A stretch of 60,432 nt of DNA from Pirellulales bacterium (GCA_019694435.1 JAIBBZ010000034.1:1-60432); one strand, 5' to 3'; counted from the stretch's first letter, positions 38,287 through 50,157 are shown. Numbers and translations: made by a program. Notes: generated by a model from the letters alone, not told the origin.

Positions 38287-38649
38287 AACGCTGCCGAGCG
38301 AAGTCGCGCGTGCAACGCGAGCAAGCGGCGACTATATTCGTCGTGTGTCTCTCGCCGGCGCAACACGTTTTCTGTGGCGACCGCGCCAACCTCTCCCTCG
38401 AGTGCCGCTCGTGAACTGACGACTCTGGTCGTGCCATGGAAGCCGTCGGCCGAGCCTTGTGGCCGTCGATGAGCGATACCTGGCTTGAAGCCGCACGTCT
38501 GCCCTTGGCGCGGATCACAGCATCCGGCCAGGGGCGTTTCGGGGGAAACACTGCGGCTGCTGGCGCCCGTTTTCGTCGGGCAGCGCGTCCGAGTTGCCAG
38601 TTGAGTCCGTATGCAACAGCACCCAGGCAACCACGCGATCCGTTGAACA
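38287..38649. other. Intergenic region between the hexahaem cytochrome and PEP-CTERM genes
   Basis: About 360 bases with no supported gene, clear promoter or terminator. Short open frames here have no recognisable features. Confidence 0.3.
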
Positions 38650-40155
38650 ATGAACACGCACACCGCAACTCGTGCGCCTCGACCCCTCGTCGACGCGAAT
38701 GTTCGCCGACCCGCATCGCGACTGATCGCCGTTTGGCTGCTCGTCGCCTGTGCTGCGCCAGCGGGCAGCCAAGCCGAGGGCCTGGTTGAAATCGGCCTGA
38801 ATTTCACCGGAGCAAGATATGCGTCCGGGGTGGGCAACTCGTTCTCGGTTCCGCCGGACACGATGGGCACCGTCGGCGAGGCGCACATCGTCGAACTGAT
38901 CAACGGCCGCTACAACGTCTACGACAAGTTGACCGGCGCGCGGCTGGCTTCGAATACCGCCTCGGGCTTTTGGAGCAATGCGGGCATCACCGGGGGACTG
39001 CTGACCGACGTGTTCGACCCACGCGTGGTGTACGACCCCTTTAGCGACCGCTTTTATGCCACCGAACTGTCTTCCCGGCGCAGCAGCTCCAGCGCGATCC
39101 TCGTGGCCGTCTCCAACACGCCTAACCCCTTGGACGGTTGGTCGGGGTTCAGCTTCGACGCCGACGCCGATGACCAAACCTGGGTCGATTTTCCGAAGCT
39201 CGGCTTCAGCCAACAGGCCGTGTACGTCGCGGCCAACATGTTCAACATCGGCACCGACAGTTTCTCGTCGCTCGACGTCGTGGCCATTCCCAAGGCCGAC
39301 CTGATTGCGCCGGTACCGACTGTCGCGCAGGCGACCAAATTCGAAAACGTGTTCAATGTTGCCCAGTCGGACAGCCTGGCGGTCATCGACTACGACAACG
39401 CCGGCGCGCGGCCGGCGTTCGTCTCGCTGTTGCAGACGGGCATCGACGGCCGGGCCGGCGAATTCTTCATCAATGGACCGATAACTTCGCCGACGCTCAG
39501 CCCGCGGCAATTTCTCGACGGTTTCGAGCAAACGATTCCCGATTTGAATGGTGCCCTGCAACCTTTGGGAATCATGCCCATCGAGACCTCGCAGGGCTAC
39601 GCGGGCGAGTTGGTGCGCTTGAACGGATCGCTGTGGGGAGTGCACACCGTCGATGTCGACGGCCGCGCGGCGCAACATTGGTTCGAAGTCGATGAAGCCA
39701 CGAAACTCGTTGTGCAACAGGGCTACATCGCAGACGACGAGTTGGAGTATTTCATCGGCTCGATCGCCGTCAACCAATTCGGCGACGTCGTGATCGGGTT
39801 CAGCGGGGCGGGGAGCGCGCAATTCGCCAGCTCGTACGCAGTCGTTGGCAGGACAAACGCGTCAGGCATCACGACATTCGGCGAGCCGCTGCTGCTCAAG
39901 CAAGGCGTGTCCACTTACAACCGTGGCGGCGCGCGAAACCGCTGGGGCGATTACAGCGCGACGGTCATCGATCCCAGCGATCCGCTCCGGTTTTGGACGT
40001 TCCAGGAGTTCGCCGCCGGCACAAATCAATGGGGGATTCAGATCACCGAACTCCATCTCATCCCCGAACCGTCGTCTTGGATACTGGCGCTCGGCGGTGG
40101 TGCGGTCCTCGCATGTCAGGCGCTCGCCCGTGCACGGCGACGAAACGGTAACTGA
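38650..40155 (+). CDS. Secreted protein with PEP-CTERM sorting signal
   Basis: 501 residues. A signal segment (ASRLIAVWLLVACAAPAGSQA) follows a short charged N-terminus. The body is a beta-rich, probably propeller-like domain with repeated blocks. The C-terminus is a full PEP-CTERM: IPEPSSWILALGGGAVL, a hydrophobic helix and a basic tail (ARARRRNGN). PEP-CTERM proteins are processed by exosortase and usually go to the extracellular matrix; no exosortase gene is in this window. The function of the body is unknown. Confidence 0.85.
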   Translation: MNTHTATRAPRPLVDANVRRPASRLIAVWLLVACAAPAGSQAEGLVEIGLNFTGARYASGVGNSFSVPPDTMGTVGEAHIVELINGRYNVYDKLTGARLASNTASGFWSNAGITGGLLTDVFDPRVVYDPFSDRFYATELSSRRSSSSAILVAVSNTPNPLDGWSGFSFDADADDQTWVDFPKLGFSQQAVYVAANMFNIGTDSFSSLDVVAIPKADLIAPVPTVAQATKFENVFNVAQSDSLAVIDYDNAGARPAFVSLLQTGIDGRAGEFFINGPITSPTLSPRQFLDGFEQTIPDLNGALQPLGIMPIETSQGYAGELVRLNGSLWGVHTVDVDGRAAQHWFEVDEATKLVVQQGYIADDELEYFIGSIAVNQFGDVVIGFSGAGSAQFASSYAVVGRTNASGITTFGEPLLLKQGVSTYNRGGARNRWGDYSATVIDPSDPLRFWTFQEFAAGTNQWGIQITELHLIPEPSSWILALGGGAVLACQALARARRRNGN

Positions 40156-40390
40156 CACCAGCCACTTGCAGCCGCCAGGGGGGACTGAAAGCAGCCAGGA
40201 AGTACCCCGCTGCCTTTGCGGAACGCCGCTCGCTTGCTTCTCGCATGTGCCCGATCGCTCGGCGTGACGCGAGGCGTAGCGGTTCATCCCATTCGAGGGT
40301 ACGCTCTGGAGGCGAGTCGTCGCCGGCTTTCGTGTCCGGCCATCGTGCTTGTCAACTCGTCTGCTTGTTTGTCTTGGGAGTGATCGAGGT

Positions 40391-41158
40391 ATGCGTCGCA
40401 GCAGCGTGCTTATCGTCATGCGTTCGGTGATTTTCTTGGCGGCGACCGTCGGGACCTCTGCCGCGGGCGATCCGCCGGCCGCCCCGCCGGTGTCGAAGTT
40501 TGCCCCGGCCGCTGACCTGGCGGCCGCGCTGGAAAAGCTCGTGGACGATTGCTCCAAAGCGACGGCCTCGGCCGACAGTTACAAGAACGCCCAGACCAAG
40601 GTGCGACGCGATGCGCACAGTATGCTGGCCCTGGCGCAATGCCTGGGTCTGCACGACGAAGATCATCCGCTCAAGGCCCACGCGCCGGCCATCGCGGCGG
40701 CCGCGAGCCAACTCGCCGCGGCGAAGAGCCAGGCCGAGGCCGCCGCTGGAGCCGAGGCCGTCAAAGCCGCGCTCGACGGCAAAGGCCCCGCAGACGCGCC
40801 CGCGTTGAAATGGGAAAAGCTGGCCTCGCAGGGCCAGTTGATGAAACAGGTGACCTCGCTCAATTCGCGCTTGAAGCGCGGCGTGCAACGATTCGACCGG
40901 CAAGCCACCGAAATTGCACAGCTTTCGGCCCTGATGGCCGCGATTGCTCAGGTCTCGGTGGCCGATACCCATGAGGTCAAAGACCCGCAGCAGGTGGGCC
41001 GGTGGTATGAGTTGTGTGGCCAATGGCGCGAGGCCTGCGGTGCGCTCAATACCGCTGCCCACGCGGCCGATCTAGCTGCGGCCAAAGCGGCGATTGAACG
41101 CATCGAGACGAGCTGCAAAGACTGCCACGCCGCCTTCCGAGTCGAAGATACCGAGTAA
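40391..41158 (+). CDS. Class II-like (cytochrome c'-type) haem protein
   Basis: 255 residues from the ATG at 40391 (MRRSSVLIVMRS) with GAGG upstream. A signal peptide is followed by a Pro/Ala-rich start and then a long Ala-rich helical region. A single haem site lies at the extreme C-terminus: CKDCH (Cys242, Cys245, His246), the position seen in class II cytochromes c. The length is roughly twice that of a standard cytochrome c', suggesting a duplicated helical bundle in which only the second copy kept the haem motif (inference). Role unknown. Confidence 0.75.
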   Translation: MRRSSVLIVMRSVIFLAATVGTSAAGDPPAAPPVSKFAPAADLAAALEKLVDDCSKATASADSYKNAQTKVRRDAHSMLALAQCLGLHDEDHPLKAHAPAIAAAASQLAAAKSQAEAAAGAEAVKAALDGKGPADAPALKWEKLASQGQLMKQVTSLNSRLKRGVQRFDRQATEIAQLSALMAAIAQVSVADTHEVKDPQQVGRWYELCGQWREACGALNTAAHAADLAAAKAAIERIETSCKDCHAAFRVEDTE

Positions 41159-41208
41159 TCGGCCCGCTCGATTCGCCTGCGCAGCACCCGGCGGCAAGAA
41201 TTCCCTGC

Positions 41209-43320
<2,112 letters not shown>

Positions 43321-43436
43321 TCGCAGGCGGTCGTCGCCCATCGCGCCAGTCCCGCGCCGCGCCAGGGGGGCCGGCGCACGGCTTGCTCGACCGCGCCCCC
43401 TCAAAACCTTGCTGGCCTGGCCCGCGCCGAGGGTGC

Positions 43437-43442
43437 TACAAT
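43437..43442 (+). promoter_or_regulatory. Extended -10 element upstream of the redoxin fusion gene
   Basis: TGCTACAAT, matching an extended -10 (TGn plus TACAAT), 59 bases before the start codon. No good -35 hexamer. Confidence 0.35.
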
Positions 43443-43500
43443 CGGGCCGCGGGGGGTGAACATTTCTGGCCTTGCGGCAAAGCTGCCAAGCGAGGAAATC

Positions 43501-45315
43501 ATGCGGCGCACGCTGATCGCGTGGATGGTGTGCTTGTTGGTCGCAGTCGCGATGTGTCTGCCGATGCTCGCGGCCGAGAGCGCGACGTCGGCCGTGGGAA
43601 AATCGATCGCTGCGTTCAGCCTGCAAGATTTTCGCGGCAAGCAGGTGGCGCTGGGCGACTTCCCAGAGGCCAAGGCCGTGGTCGTGGTGTTTCTCGGCGT
43701 CGAGTGCCCGCTGGCCAAGCTCTACGGCCCGCGGCTAATGGAACTCGCCGAAGCGTACCAAGCCCAGGGCGTGCAGTTCATCGGCATCGACTCGAACCGG
43801 CAAGACAGCATCACCGAGCTGGCCGCGTATGCCCGCGCGCACGGCATCGAGTTTCCCGTGTTGAAGGACGCGGGCAACGTAGTCGCCGATCAATTCGGGG
43901 CGCAACGCACGCCGGAAGTGTTCCTGCTCGACGCCGAGCGCGTGGTCCGCTACCACGGCCGGATCGACGATCAGTACGGCTTCACCACCGGCGGCGGCTA
44001 CGCCCGACCGGAAATTCGCCATCGCGATCTGGCCGCAGCGCTCGACGCGCTGCTGGCGGGCCAGCCCGTCACTACGACCGAGACCGAGGTGCCCGGCTGC
44101 ATCATCGGCCGGATCAAGACGCCCCAGGCTGATGCCCCGGTGACCTACAGCAATCAGATTGCCCGCATCTTGCAGGAGCGGTGCGCCGAATGTCACCGGC
44201 CGGGTCAGATCGCGCCGTTCTCGCTGACGAGCTACGACGAGGTCGTCGGCTGGGCGGAGATGATCGACGAGGTGGTGCGCGACAACCGCATGCCGCCCTG
44301 GCATGCCGATCCGCACTACGGCCACTTCTCGAACGATGCCCGCCTGACCCCCGAGCAATTGCAGCAGATTCACGATTGGGTCGCCGCCGGTGCGCCCGAA
44401 GGTGATCGGGCCGAATTGCCCGAGCCGCGCGAGTATGTAACCGGCTGGCAGATGCCGTTCGAGCCGGACCAGGTGGTCTACATGAGCGACGAGGCGTACC
44501 ACGTCCCCGCCGAGGGCGTGGTCGACTATCAATACTTCACCGTCGATCCGGGCTTCACCGAGGACAAGTGGCTCAAGACGGCCGAATGTGTGCCGGGCAA
44601 CCGCGGCGTCGTGCACCACATCATCGTGTTCGCCAGGCCGCCCGAATCGCGCGCCAAGGATGCTCGCGGGTTTCACTTCGTCGCCGGTTTCGCGCCGGGG
44701 ACGCGGCCGTTCGTGTTTCCGGACGGGATGGCCAAGCTGATCCCCGCCGGGTCGAAACTCATCTTCCAGATGCACTACACCCCCAACGGCACGCCGCAGG
44801 ACGATCGCAGCTCGATTGGCCTGAAATTCACCGACGCCAAGGGCGTCACCCATCGCGTGGCGACCGATCGGGCCATCAACCACAACTTCCGGATTCCGGC
44901 GGGCGATCCGAACTACGAAGTCACCGCGCGTCGCAAGTTCCTCGACGACGCGCTGATTCTCGCTTATTTCCCGCACATGCATCTGCGCGGCAAATCGTTC
45001 CGCTACATCGCCGAGCTGCCCGACGGCTCGAGCGAGATCGTGCTGGATGTGCCCCGCTACGACTTCAACTGGCAGAACCACTTCATCCTCAGCCAGCCGC
45101 GCAAGATGCCGGCCGGGTCGGCCATCCGGTGCATTGCACACTTCGACAACTCGGCCGACAACCTGGCCAACCCCGATCCCCAATCGGACGTGCTCTGGGG
45201 CGACCAGACGTTCGAGGAAATGATGATCGGCTGGTTCGATATCGCCGTGCCGTACGATCCCGCGCATCCCGGTGGCGAAGTCACGACCGACGACGGCGAC
45301 TCGACCGGTGAATAG
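43501..45315 (+). CDS. Redoxin - cytochrome c - copper type II monooxygenase fusion
   Basis: 604 residues from the ATG at 43501, with GAGGAAATC directly before it. A signal peptide (ending MLAAESA) is followed by three modules. First, a peroxiredoxin/redoxin domain (about 25-195) with a single reactive-type Cys in GVECPLAKLYGP. Second, a short c-type cytochrome-like stretch with CAECH (Cys228, Cys231, His232). Third, a domain like the copper type II ascorbate-dependent monooxygenase C-terminal fold, with candidate copper ligands in VHHIIVF, FQMHYTPNG and FPHMHLRGKSF. Such combinations occur in planctomycetes, but no substrate is known. It is followed, with overlap or a short gap, by a PQQ-type propeller gene. 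Confidence 0.85.
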   Translation: MRRTLIAWMVCLLVAVAMCLPMLAAESATSAVGKSIAAFSLQDFRGKQVALGDFPEAKAVVVVFLGVECPLAKLYGPRLMELAEAYQAQGVQFIGIDSNRQDSITELAAYARAHGIEFPVLKDAGNVVADQFGAQRTPEVFLLDAERVVRYHGRIDDQYGFTTGGGYARPEIRHRDLAAALDALLAGQPVTTTETEVPGCIIGRIKTPQADAPVTYSNQIARILQERCAECHRPGQIAPFSLTSYDEVVGWAEMIDEVVRDNRMPPWHADPHYGHFSNDARLTPEQLQQIHDWVAAGAPEGDRAELPEPREYVTGWQMPFEPDQVVYMSDEAYHVPAEGVVDYQYFTVDPGFTEDKWLKTAECVPGNRGVVHHIIVFARPPESRAKDARGFHFVAGFAPGTRPFVFPDGMAKLIPAGSKLIFQMHYTPNGTPQDDRSSIGLKFTDAKGVTHRVATDRAINHNFRIPAGDPNYEVTARRKFLDDALILAYFPHMHLRGKSFRYIAELPDGSSEIVLDVPRYDFNWQNHFILSQPRKMPAGSAIRCIAHFDNSADNLANPDPQSDVLWGDQTFEEMMIGWFDIAVPYDPAHPGGEVTTDDGDSTGE

Positions 45316-45331
45316 CCGGTTCAGCGATCGC

Positions 45332-46636
45332 ATGCGCCGCGGCGGCTCGATAAGGCAGACTTGTTCATGGGCCCTCGTGGCGGCCGTTTGCTCGTCGACC
45401 GTGCCGGCCTCGGCCGAGGACTGGCCGCACTGGCGCGGACCGCGCGGCGACGGCTCGTGGCACGCGCCGCCGCTGGCCGATCGTTGGCCGGAAGCAGGCC
45501 TCACGACACGCTGGCAAATGGCCATCGGCGGCGGCTACTCCGGCATCATCGCCACGGCCGGGTGCGTCTACACGATGGATCGGCAAACCGAGCCAGCAGA
45601 GTGCGAACGCGTGCTCTGCTATGCGGCCGATGATGGGCATCTGCTGTGGCAACATCGGTACCCGGTCGAGTACGGCAAGCTGGACTACGGCAACGGTCCC
45701 CGCGCAGCGCCCACCTTTCACGATGGGCGGATTTATACGCTGGGGGCCGTCGGCCACGTGCATTGCCTCGATGCCCGCGATGGTCGCGTGATCTGGGCCC
45801 ACGATCTGGTGGCGTCGCAGCAGGCCAAGTTGCCCGAGTGGGGATTGGCCGCCTCGCCGGTCGTCTGGCACGACCTGGTCGTCGTCCATCCAGGCCTGCC
45901 GGGCGGATGCTACGTGGCGTACGAACGCGCGAGCGGGCGCGAAGTGTGGCGCACCGGCGACGATCCGGCCGGCTACGCAACGCCGATCGTGATTGCCGCC
46001 GCCCAACGCCAGCAACTCGTCGCTTGGAGCCCCCAGCACGTGCTGGGGATCGACCCGGCGACCGGCCGGATCGCCTGGCAAATTCCCTATGCGGTGACGT
46101 ATGGCGTCTCGATCGCGACGCCCGTCTACGCCGAAGGGCTGGTGTTCGTCGCAGGCTACTGGGAAGGCTCGAAGGCGATTCGCCCGTCGGCCGACCTGGC
46201 CACGGCCGAGTTGGCTTGGGAAGAAAACCGCAATCTGCGCGGATTGATGTCGCAACCGCTGGTGCGCGACGGGCACGTGTACCTGCTCGACAAGCAATAC
46301 GGACTGACGTGCTTCGAGCTGGCCACGGGCAACAAGCTCTGGGACGATGGCAATCAGCTCACGCCGCGCGGCCGCAACCCGCAGGCCACGCTCGTTTGGA
46401 CGGGCGACGACGATCGGCTGCTCGCGCTCAATGCCGAGGGCGAGCTGGTCCTGGCCCGGGCCAACCCCCAGGGCTATACCGAGCTGTCGCGCACCAAGGT
46501 GGTCGAAGCGACTTGGGCGCATCCGGCCTATTACGAGACGCAGATGTTCGCCCGGGGCGACACGCAACTGGTCGCGATCGATCTGGTCGAGGCCGTGAGC
46601 GTTCGTCGCAACCCAAATTCCAGCACAGGAGAATGA
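45332..46636 (+). CDS. PQQ-type beta-propeller repeat protein, secreted
   Basis: 434 residues from the ATG at 45332, which starts directly at a signal peptide (ending PASAEDWPHWRGP). A GTG at 45308 overlapping the previous stop is an alternative start. The DWPHWRGPRGDG opening and repeated blades such as GHVHCLDARDGRVIWAHD and VLGIDPATGRIAWQIP mark the PQQ-like/BamB-type propeller common in planctomycetes. Most such proteins do not bind PQQ and serve as scaffolds. It probably acts with the upstream redoxin fusion; the AhpD-like gene follows 4 bases later. Confidence 0.87.
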   Translation: MRRGGSIRQTCSWALVAAVCSSTVPASAEDWPHWRGPRGDGSWHAPPLADRWPEAGLTTRWQMAIGGGYSGIIATAGCVYTMDRQTEPAECERVLCYAADDGHLLWQHRYPVEYGKLDYGNGPRAAPTFHDGRIYTLGAVGHVHCLDARDGRVIWAHDLVASQQAKLPEWGLAASPVVWHDLVVVHPGLPGGCYVAYERASGREVWRTGDDPAGYATPIVIAAAQRQQLVAWSPQHVLGIDPATGRIAWQIPYAVTYGVSIATPVYAEGLVFVAGYWEGSKAIRPSADLATAELAWEENRNLRGLMSQPLVRDGHVYLLDKQYGLTCFELATGNKLWDDGNQLTPRGRNPQATLVWTGDDDRLLALNAEGELVLARANPQGYTELSRTKVVEATWAHPAYYETQMFARGDTQLVAIDLVEAVSVRRNPNSSTGE

Positions 46637-46640
46637 CACG

Positions 46641-47057
46641 ATGCCCGACGCCAGCCCGCGGATCGCGACGGTACGGGTGGTCGACGAAGCGGCGGCCACC
46701 GGCCGTGTGAAAGAGATCTTCGACGACATCAAAGCCACGAAACAGATCGACTTTGTCCCCAACTTCTGGAAGACCCTGGCGAACTATCCGCCGCTGCTGG
46801 AGCAAATCTGGACCCGGCTGAAAGTCGTGATGGCTCCAGGTCGGCTCGACCCGCTGACCAAGGAGATGATCGCCGTGGCGGTGTCGGCCACGAACGGCTG
46901 TCGCTATTGCATCAATTCACATACTGCGGCGGTCAAGAAGCTGGGGCTCGACGACGAGTCCCTTGGCGAGCTGATGGCCGTCGTCGCCCTGTTCAACAGC
47001 ACCAACGCCCTGGCCGATGCCTACCAGGTCGAGCCGGACGTGTTTCCCCCCCTATAA
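46641..47057 (+). CDS. AhpD-like (carboxymuconolactone decarboxylase fold) protein
   Basis: 138 residues. All-helical CMD fold with the AhpD redox motif CRYCINSHT (Cys87, Cys90, His94) followed by ALFNSTNALADAYQV. Such proteins act as alkylhydroperoxidase-type thiol oxidoreductases. It starts 4 bases after the PQQ-propeller stop; with the redoxin fusion two genes upstream, this looks like a peroxide or thiol redox operon. Confidence 0.9.
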   Translation: MPDASPRIATVRVVDEAAATGRVKEIFDDIKATKQIDFVPNFWKTLANYPPLLEQIWTRLKVVMAPGRLDPLTKEMIAVAVSATNGCRYCINSHTAAVKKLGLDDESLGELMAVVALFNSTNALADAYQVEPDVFPPL

Positions 47058-47194
47058 CCGGCCGAATCGGGCACGCCGCGGACGGCCCCGTAGCCGGTTT
47101 CCGGACGGTCGACGGCCCGTTTTTGCTTGGTTTTCGCGGGCGGGGCAATTACTGTGGAAGGCTGGCATATTCGGTCGTGAAGAGGTGCTGGTCC

Positions 47195-48007
47195 ATGAAC
47201 TGCGCTGCCCTGGTTTGCGATGCCCGCGGATTCCGCCTGCGCGGCTTTCGGTTCGGAATGCTGGCCTGCGGCCTGAGCTTGCTCGGCCTGGCGGGCTGGT
47301 CCCTCTCGGCGGTCACGGCGGCGGAACGCACGAACGACGACGCCGAGCAGCTCGAATTGTTCGCCGCGATCAAGGCGGGCCAGGTCGACGTCAAGTTCAT
47401 TCCCAGGAATGACAAGCAGGCCCGGCTGCTGGTCAAGAACCTCACGGACAAGCCCATCAATGTCCGTCTGCCCGACGCGTTTGCGGGAGTGCCGGTGCTC
47501 AATCAATTCGGCGGCGGCGGCGGTGGCGCCGGCGGCGCCGGTGGTGGTGGTGGTTCGCAAGGCGTAGGCGGCGGTGGTGGTGGTGGCTTCGGCGGCGGTG
47601 GTGGTGGCCAGTTCAACATCCCGCCGGAAAAGGTTGGCGAAGCCCGGTTAGCGACCGTCTGCCTCGAGCACGGCAAGCCGGTTCCGCGCCCAAACATCCC
47701 CTACGAAATCCGTCCGCTCGACGACTTCACGACGAGCACCGGCGTGCGCGAATTGCTGCAGGCCTTCAGTGCCGGCCAGGTCGATCAGCGCGCCGCACAA
47801 GCGGCCGCGTGGCATTTGAACAACGGCCTGAGCTGGGAAGAGCTCGCCGCGAAGCGCATCGAACATGTCGACGGCACCAGCGAGCCGTATTTCTCGCCGG
47901 CCGAGATTCACGCCGCGATCGCCGCGACGCGGGGCGCTCTCGAGCAAGCCGCGGCCGCGGAAAAACGCAAGACTTCAGGCAGCTTGAGCGGCGATTCGGA
48001 CAAGTAG
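47195..48007 (+). CDS. Gly-rich secreted or membrane-anchored protein of unknown function
   Basis: 270 residues from the ATG at 47195, with AGAGG upstream. An N-terminal hydrophobic segment (MLACGLSLLGLAGWSLSAV) is probably a signal or anchor. A small domain (LELFAAIKAGQVDVKFIPRNDKQARLLVKN) is followed by a 45-residue stretch of Gly broken by Ala, Ser and Phe (about 110-155), then a helical C-terminal domain. I do not recognise a family, although this layout recurs in planctomycete genomes. Converges on the coiled-coil gene. Confidence 0.7.
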   Translation: MNCAALVCDARGFRLRGFRFGMLACGLSLLGLAGWSLSAVTAAERTNDDAEQLELFAAIKAGQVDVKFIPRNDKQARLLVKNLTDKPINVRLPDAFAGVPVLNQFGGGGGGAGGAGGGGGSQGVGGGGGGGFGGGGGGQFNIPPEKVGEARLATVCLEHGKPVPRPNIPYEIRPLDDFTTSTGVRELLQAFSAGQVDQRAAQAAAWHLNNGLSWEELAAKRIEHVDGTSEPYFSPAEIHAAIAATRGALEQAAAAEKRKTSGSLSGDSDK

Positions 48008-48049
48008 ATTCCGCCCGCGCGGAATTCCTCAGAGCGCCGCGTCGCGCAG

Positions 48050-49570
48050 CTAGGCGGCTTTGCGTCGTTTCGAGCCCGCAGTGCCGCGAGCCGGCGCGCT
48101 GTCTGGATCGGCCAGGCGGCGGCGCAGCTCCGCTTGCAGGGCCGCCAGTTCGCCTTGCAGCCGCAACCGCTCGTCGGCCGTCGAGGCCTGGAGTTGTTCG
48201 AAGGCCGTCTCGCGGCGCGCCAGCTCGTCCTGCCGCGCGGTCAACCGCCCGGCAAGTTCTTGCAGCTCTTCGTGCCGCCGCTGGGCCCAGCGGTGCAATT
48301 CGTCGCGCTGTTGTTTGAGCCGAGCGAGTTCCTCGGCCAATTCGCGGCGTGCGGCTTCCATCTGACCGCGACGCTCGTCGAGCTGCTGGCCCAACAGTTG
48401 GAAGTGGTCGCCCAGTTGGCTGCGCAGCCGACCGATGGCAGGAGTCAGCACGGGGCCCGGCACGCGGGCCGTGATTTGCACCCAGAGCTCTTCGGTGACG
48501 AGCCGCATTTCCAGGGTTTCGCGGTGCACGACCTCGAGGTTGGCGCGCAATTGGTCGAGCGCCGACTGTCGTGCGTCTAGTTCGCTTTGCCGCTGCGTCA
48601 AGGCTTCCTGCTGCTGACGAAGCGCCGCCTGGTGTTGTTTACTGGCTGCATCGAGTCGGGCCAGAGCCTGCTGCTGTTCCGTTTGATGACTACGCAACAC
48701 GCCGGCCAGGCGCTCGCGCTCGGCGGCCAGCAGTTCGCGTTCTTGCTGGAGCGAAGCTTCACTCTCGGCCAGCAGCTGCTCGCGCCGCGCCAGCCGCGAC
48801 ATTCGTTCGGGCGAATCCGCCACGGTCGCCACCGGCGCGGGAGAGGCCGCCTGCTGGTCGAGCACCGCGGCGCGCTGTTCCAGCTCGTGCCGTCGGGCGT
48901 CGAGTTGCTCGAATGCCAAACGCACCGTGCGCAGGCCTTCCAGGCGCCGGCGATCGAGCTGTTGCTGGACGCGAAGCTGCGTCGCCGCGAGCTCGTCGCG
49001 ATCCGTGTCGAGTTGTCCGCGGGCCCGGCGCAACGCGGCTTCGCGCGCGGCGAGCTCTTCGGCCCGGGCCTGTACGCGGGCTTCGCGGCGGGCCAGTTCT
49101 TCGTCGCGGAGCGCCGTATCCCGGCGAACATCGGTCTGAATGCTGGTGACGTGTTTTTCGGCCGCCGTGACCTGCGACAACCGGTCGGCCAGATCGCGTT
49201 CGCGCCGTTCGAGTTCGGCCAGACGATCGTCGATTTCATGTTGCCGTTCGCCGAACCAGAGCCGCGCGTTGCGCGTGTCCTGGTCGAGCTGCGCGGTTTG
49301 CGCATGGACCAGCGCTTCGCGCCGGTCGAGCTCGGCCTGGCGGCGCTGCAGATGCGCGGCCAATTGCTGGGCCTGCAGCTCGAGCATTTCCAGATCGGCG
49401 GCCGCCGGGTGCACCTGCGCCAGCTCGCCGGGCGCGGCGGCAAACGAAGCGGGCGACGGCTCGGCGGCCGTCACGCGACCATCGCGCGGCAAGTGCGGGC
49501 CATCGACGCGGGTCTCCCCGCTGCCGAGGCGTTCGCCGCCGCGAAGCGATTCGCTGGTCTTGTCCGCCAT
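48050..49570 (-). CDS. Long coiled-coil protein
   Basis: 506 residues from the ATG at 49570 (MADKTSESLRGGERLG). Almost the whole chain from about 75 to 485 is Gln/Glu/Arg/Ala-rich heptad-like sequence with recurring RREALVHAQTAQLDQ-type blocks, broken by a Pro/Ala hinge near 270 (ASPAPVATVADS). The C-terminus is basic (GSKRRKAA). No catalytic motif. It may be a structural or scaffolding protein. It lies downstream of trxA on the same strand. Confidence 0.8.
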   Translation of the reverse strand: MADKTSESLRGGERLGSGETRVDGPHLPRDGRVTAAEPSPASFAAAPGELAQVHPAAADLEMLELQAQQLAAHLQRRQAELDRREALVHAQTAQLDQDTRNARLWFGERQHEIDDRLAELERRERDLADRLSQVTAAEKHVTSIQTDVRRDTALRDEELARREARVQARAEELAAREAALRRARGQLDTDRDELAATQLRVQQQLDRRRLEGLRTVRLAFEQLDARRHELEQRAAVLDQQAASPAPVATVADSPERMSRLARREQLLAESEASLQQERELLAAERERLAGVLRSHQTEQQQALARLDAASKQHQAALRQQQEALTQRQSELDARQSALDQLRANLEVVHRETLEMRLVTEELWVQITARVPGPVLTPAIGRLRSQLGDHFQLLGQQLDERRGQMEAARRELAEELARLKQQRDELHRWAQRRHEELQELAGRLTARQDELARRETAFEQLQASTADERLRLQGELAALQAELRRRLADPDSAPARGTAGSKRRKAA

Positions 49571-49746
49571 GCCGTTGCAAGTCCCGGGGGGCCGGTGGCG
49601 AGCGAAACAATCGCTACGACCGGCAGAATTTACCCAGGTCACTAAATCGGCATTTGGCCGCACCGGATTAACTGGAAAAGCACTTGCGCTGGCCGCTGGC
49701 CTGGCTAGCGTCGCTACGACTGCACGCACAAAAGCACGGCGGCCGC

Positions 49747-49766
49747 GCCGGAGCCATCGCTCCGGC
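49747..49766 (-). terminator. Hairpin downstream of trxA
   Basis: Perfect 8-bp stem GCCGGAGC/GCTCCGGC with a 4-base loop, about 65 bases after the trxA stop, followed at a distance by four U. A second stem (ACGGGCG/CGCCCGT plus GAGT/ACTC, 49797-49826) lies just after the stop and lacks a U-tract. Confidence 0.4.
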
Positions 49767-49830
49767 CGGCCGCCGGTGAGTTTCAGCTAATCGGCAACGG
49801 GCGTGAGTTCGACGACTCGCGCCCGTCGGC

Positions 49831-50157
49831 TCAACCCTTTGCTTCGTCAAGCAAGCTTTGCAGTTGCGACTTCGGACGCACGCCGACCAGCGTGCGGAAG
49901 GGCTGACCACCCTTGAACAACATCAGCGTAGGAATGCTCTGGACCTGATACTTCTCGGCGAAGCGAGGGCTGTCGTCGATGTTGATCTTGCCGATCTTCA
50001 CGCCCGAGTTCTCCTTGGCGAGCTCTTCGATCATCGGCGCGATCTGACGGCAAGGCCCGCACCAAGGGGCCCAGAAATCGACCAACACGGGCACATCCGA
50101 CGACAAGACTTCGCTCTCGAAGTTCGAGTCGGTGAATTCGGAAACATTGGCAGCCAT
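49831..50157 (-). CDS. trxA: Thioredoxin
   Basis: 108 residues from the ATG at 50157 (MAANVSEFTDSNFES), with AGGAGAAG upstream. The active site WCGPC has Cys33 and Cys36, and the cis-Pro loop SIPTLMLFKGG is intact. It reduces protein disulfides in the cytoplasm. The promoter has perfect consensus hexamers and the 5' leader forms two hairpins. Confidence 0.96.
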   Translation of the reverse strand: MAANVSEFTDSNFESEVLSSDVPVLVDFWAPWCGPCRQIAPMIEELAKENSGVKIGKINIDDSPRFAEKYQVQSIPTLMLFKGGQPFRTLVGVRPKSQLQSLLDEAKG

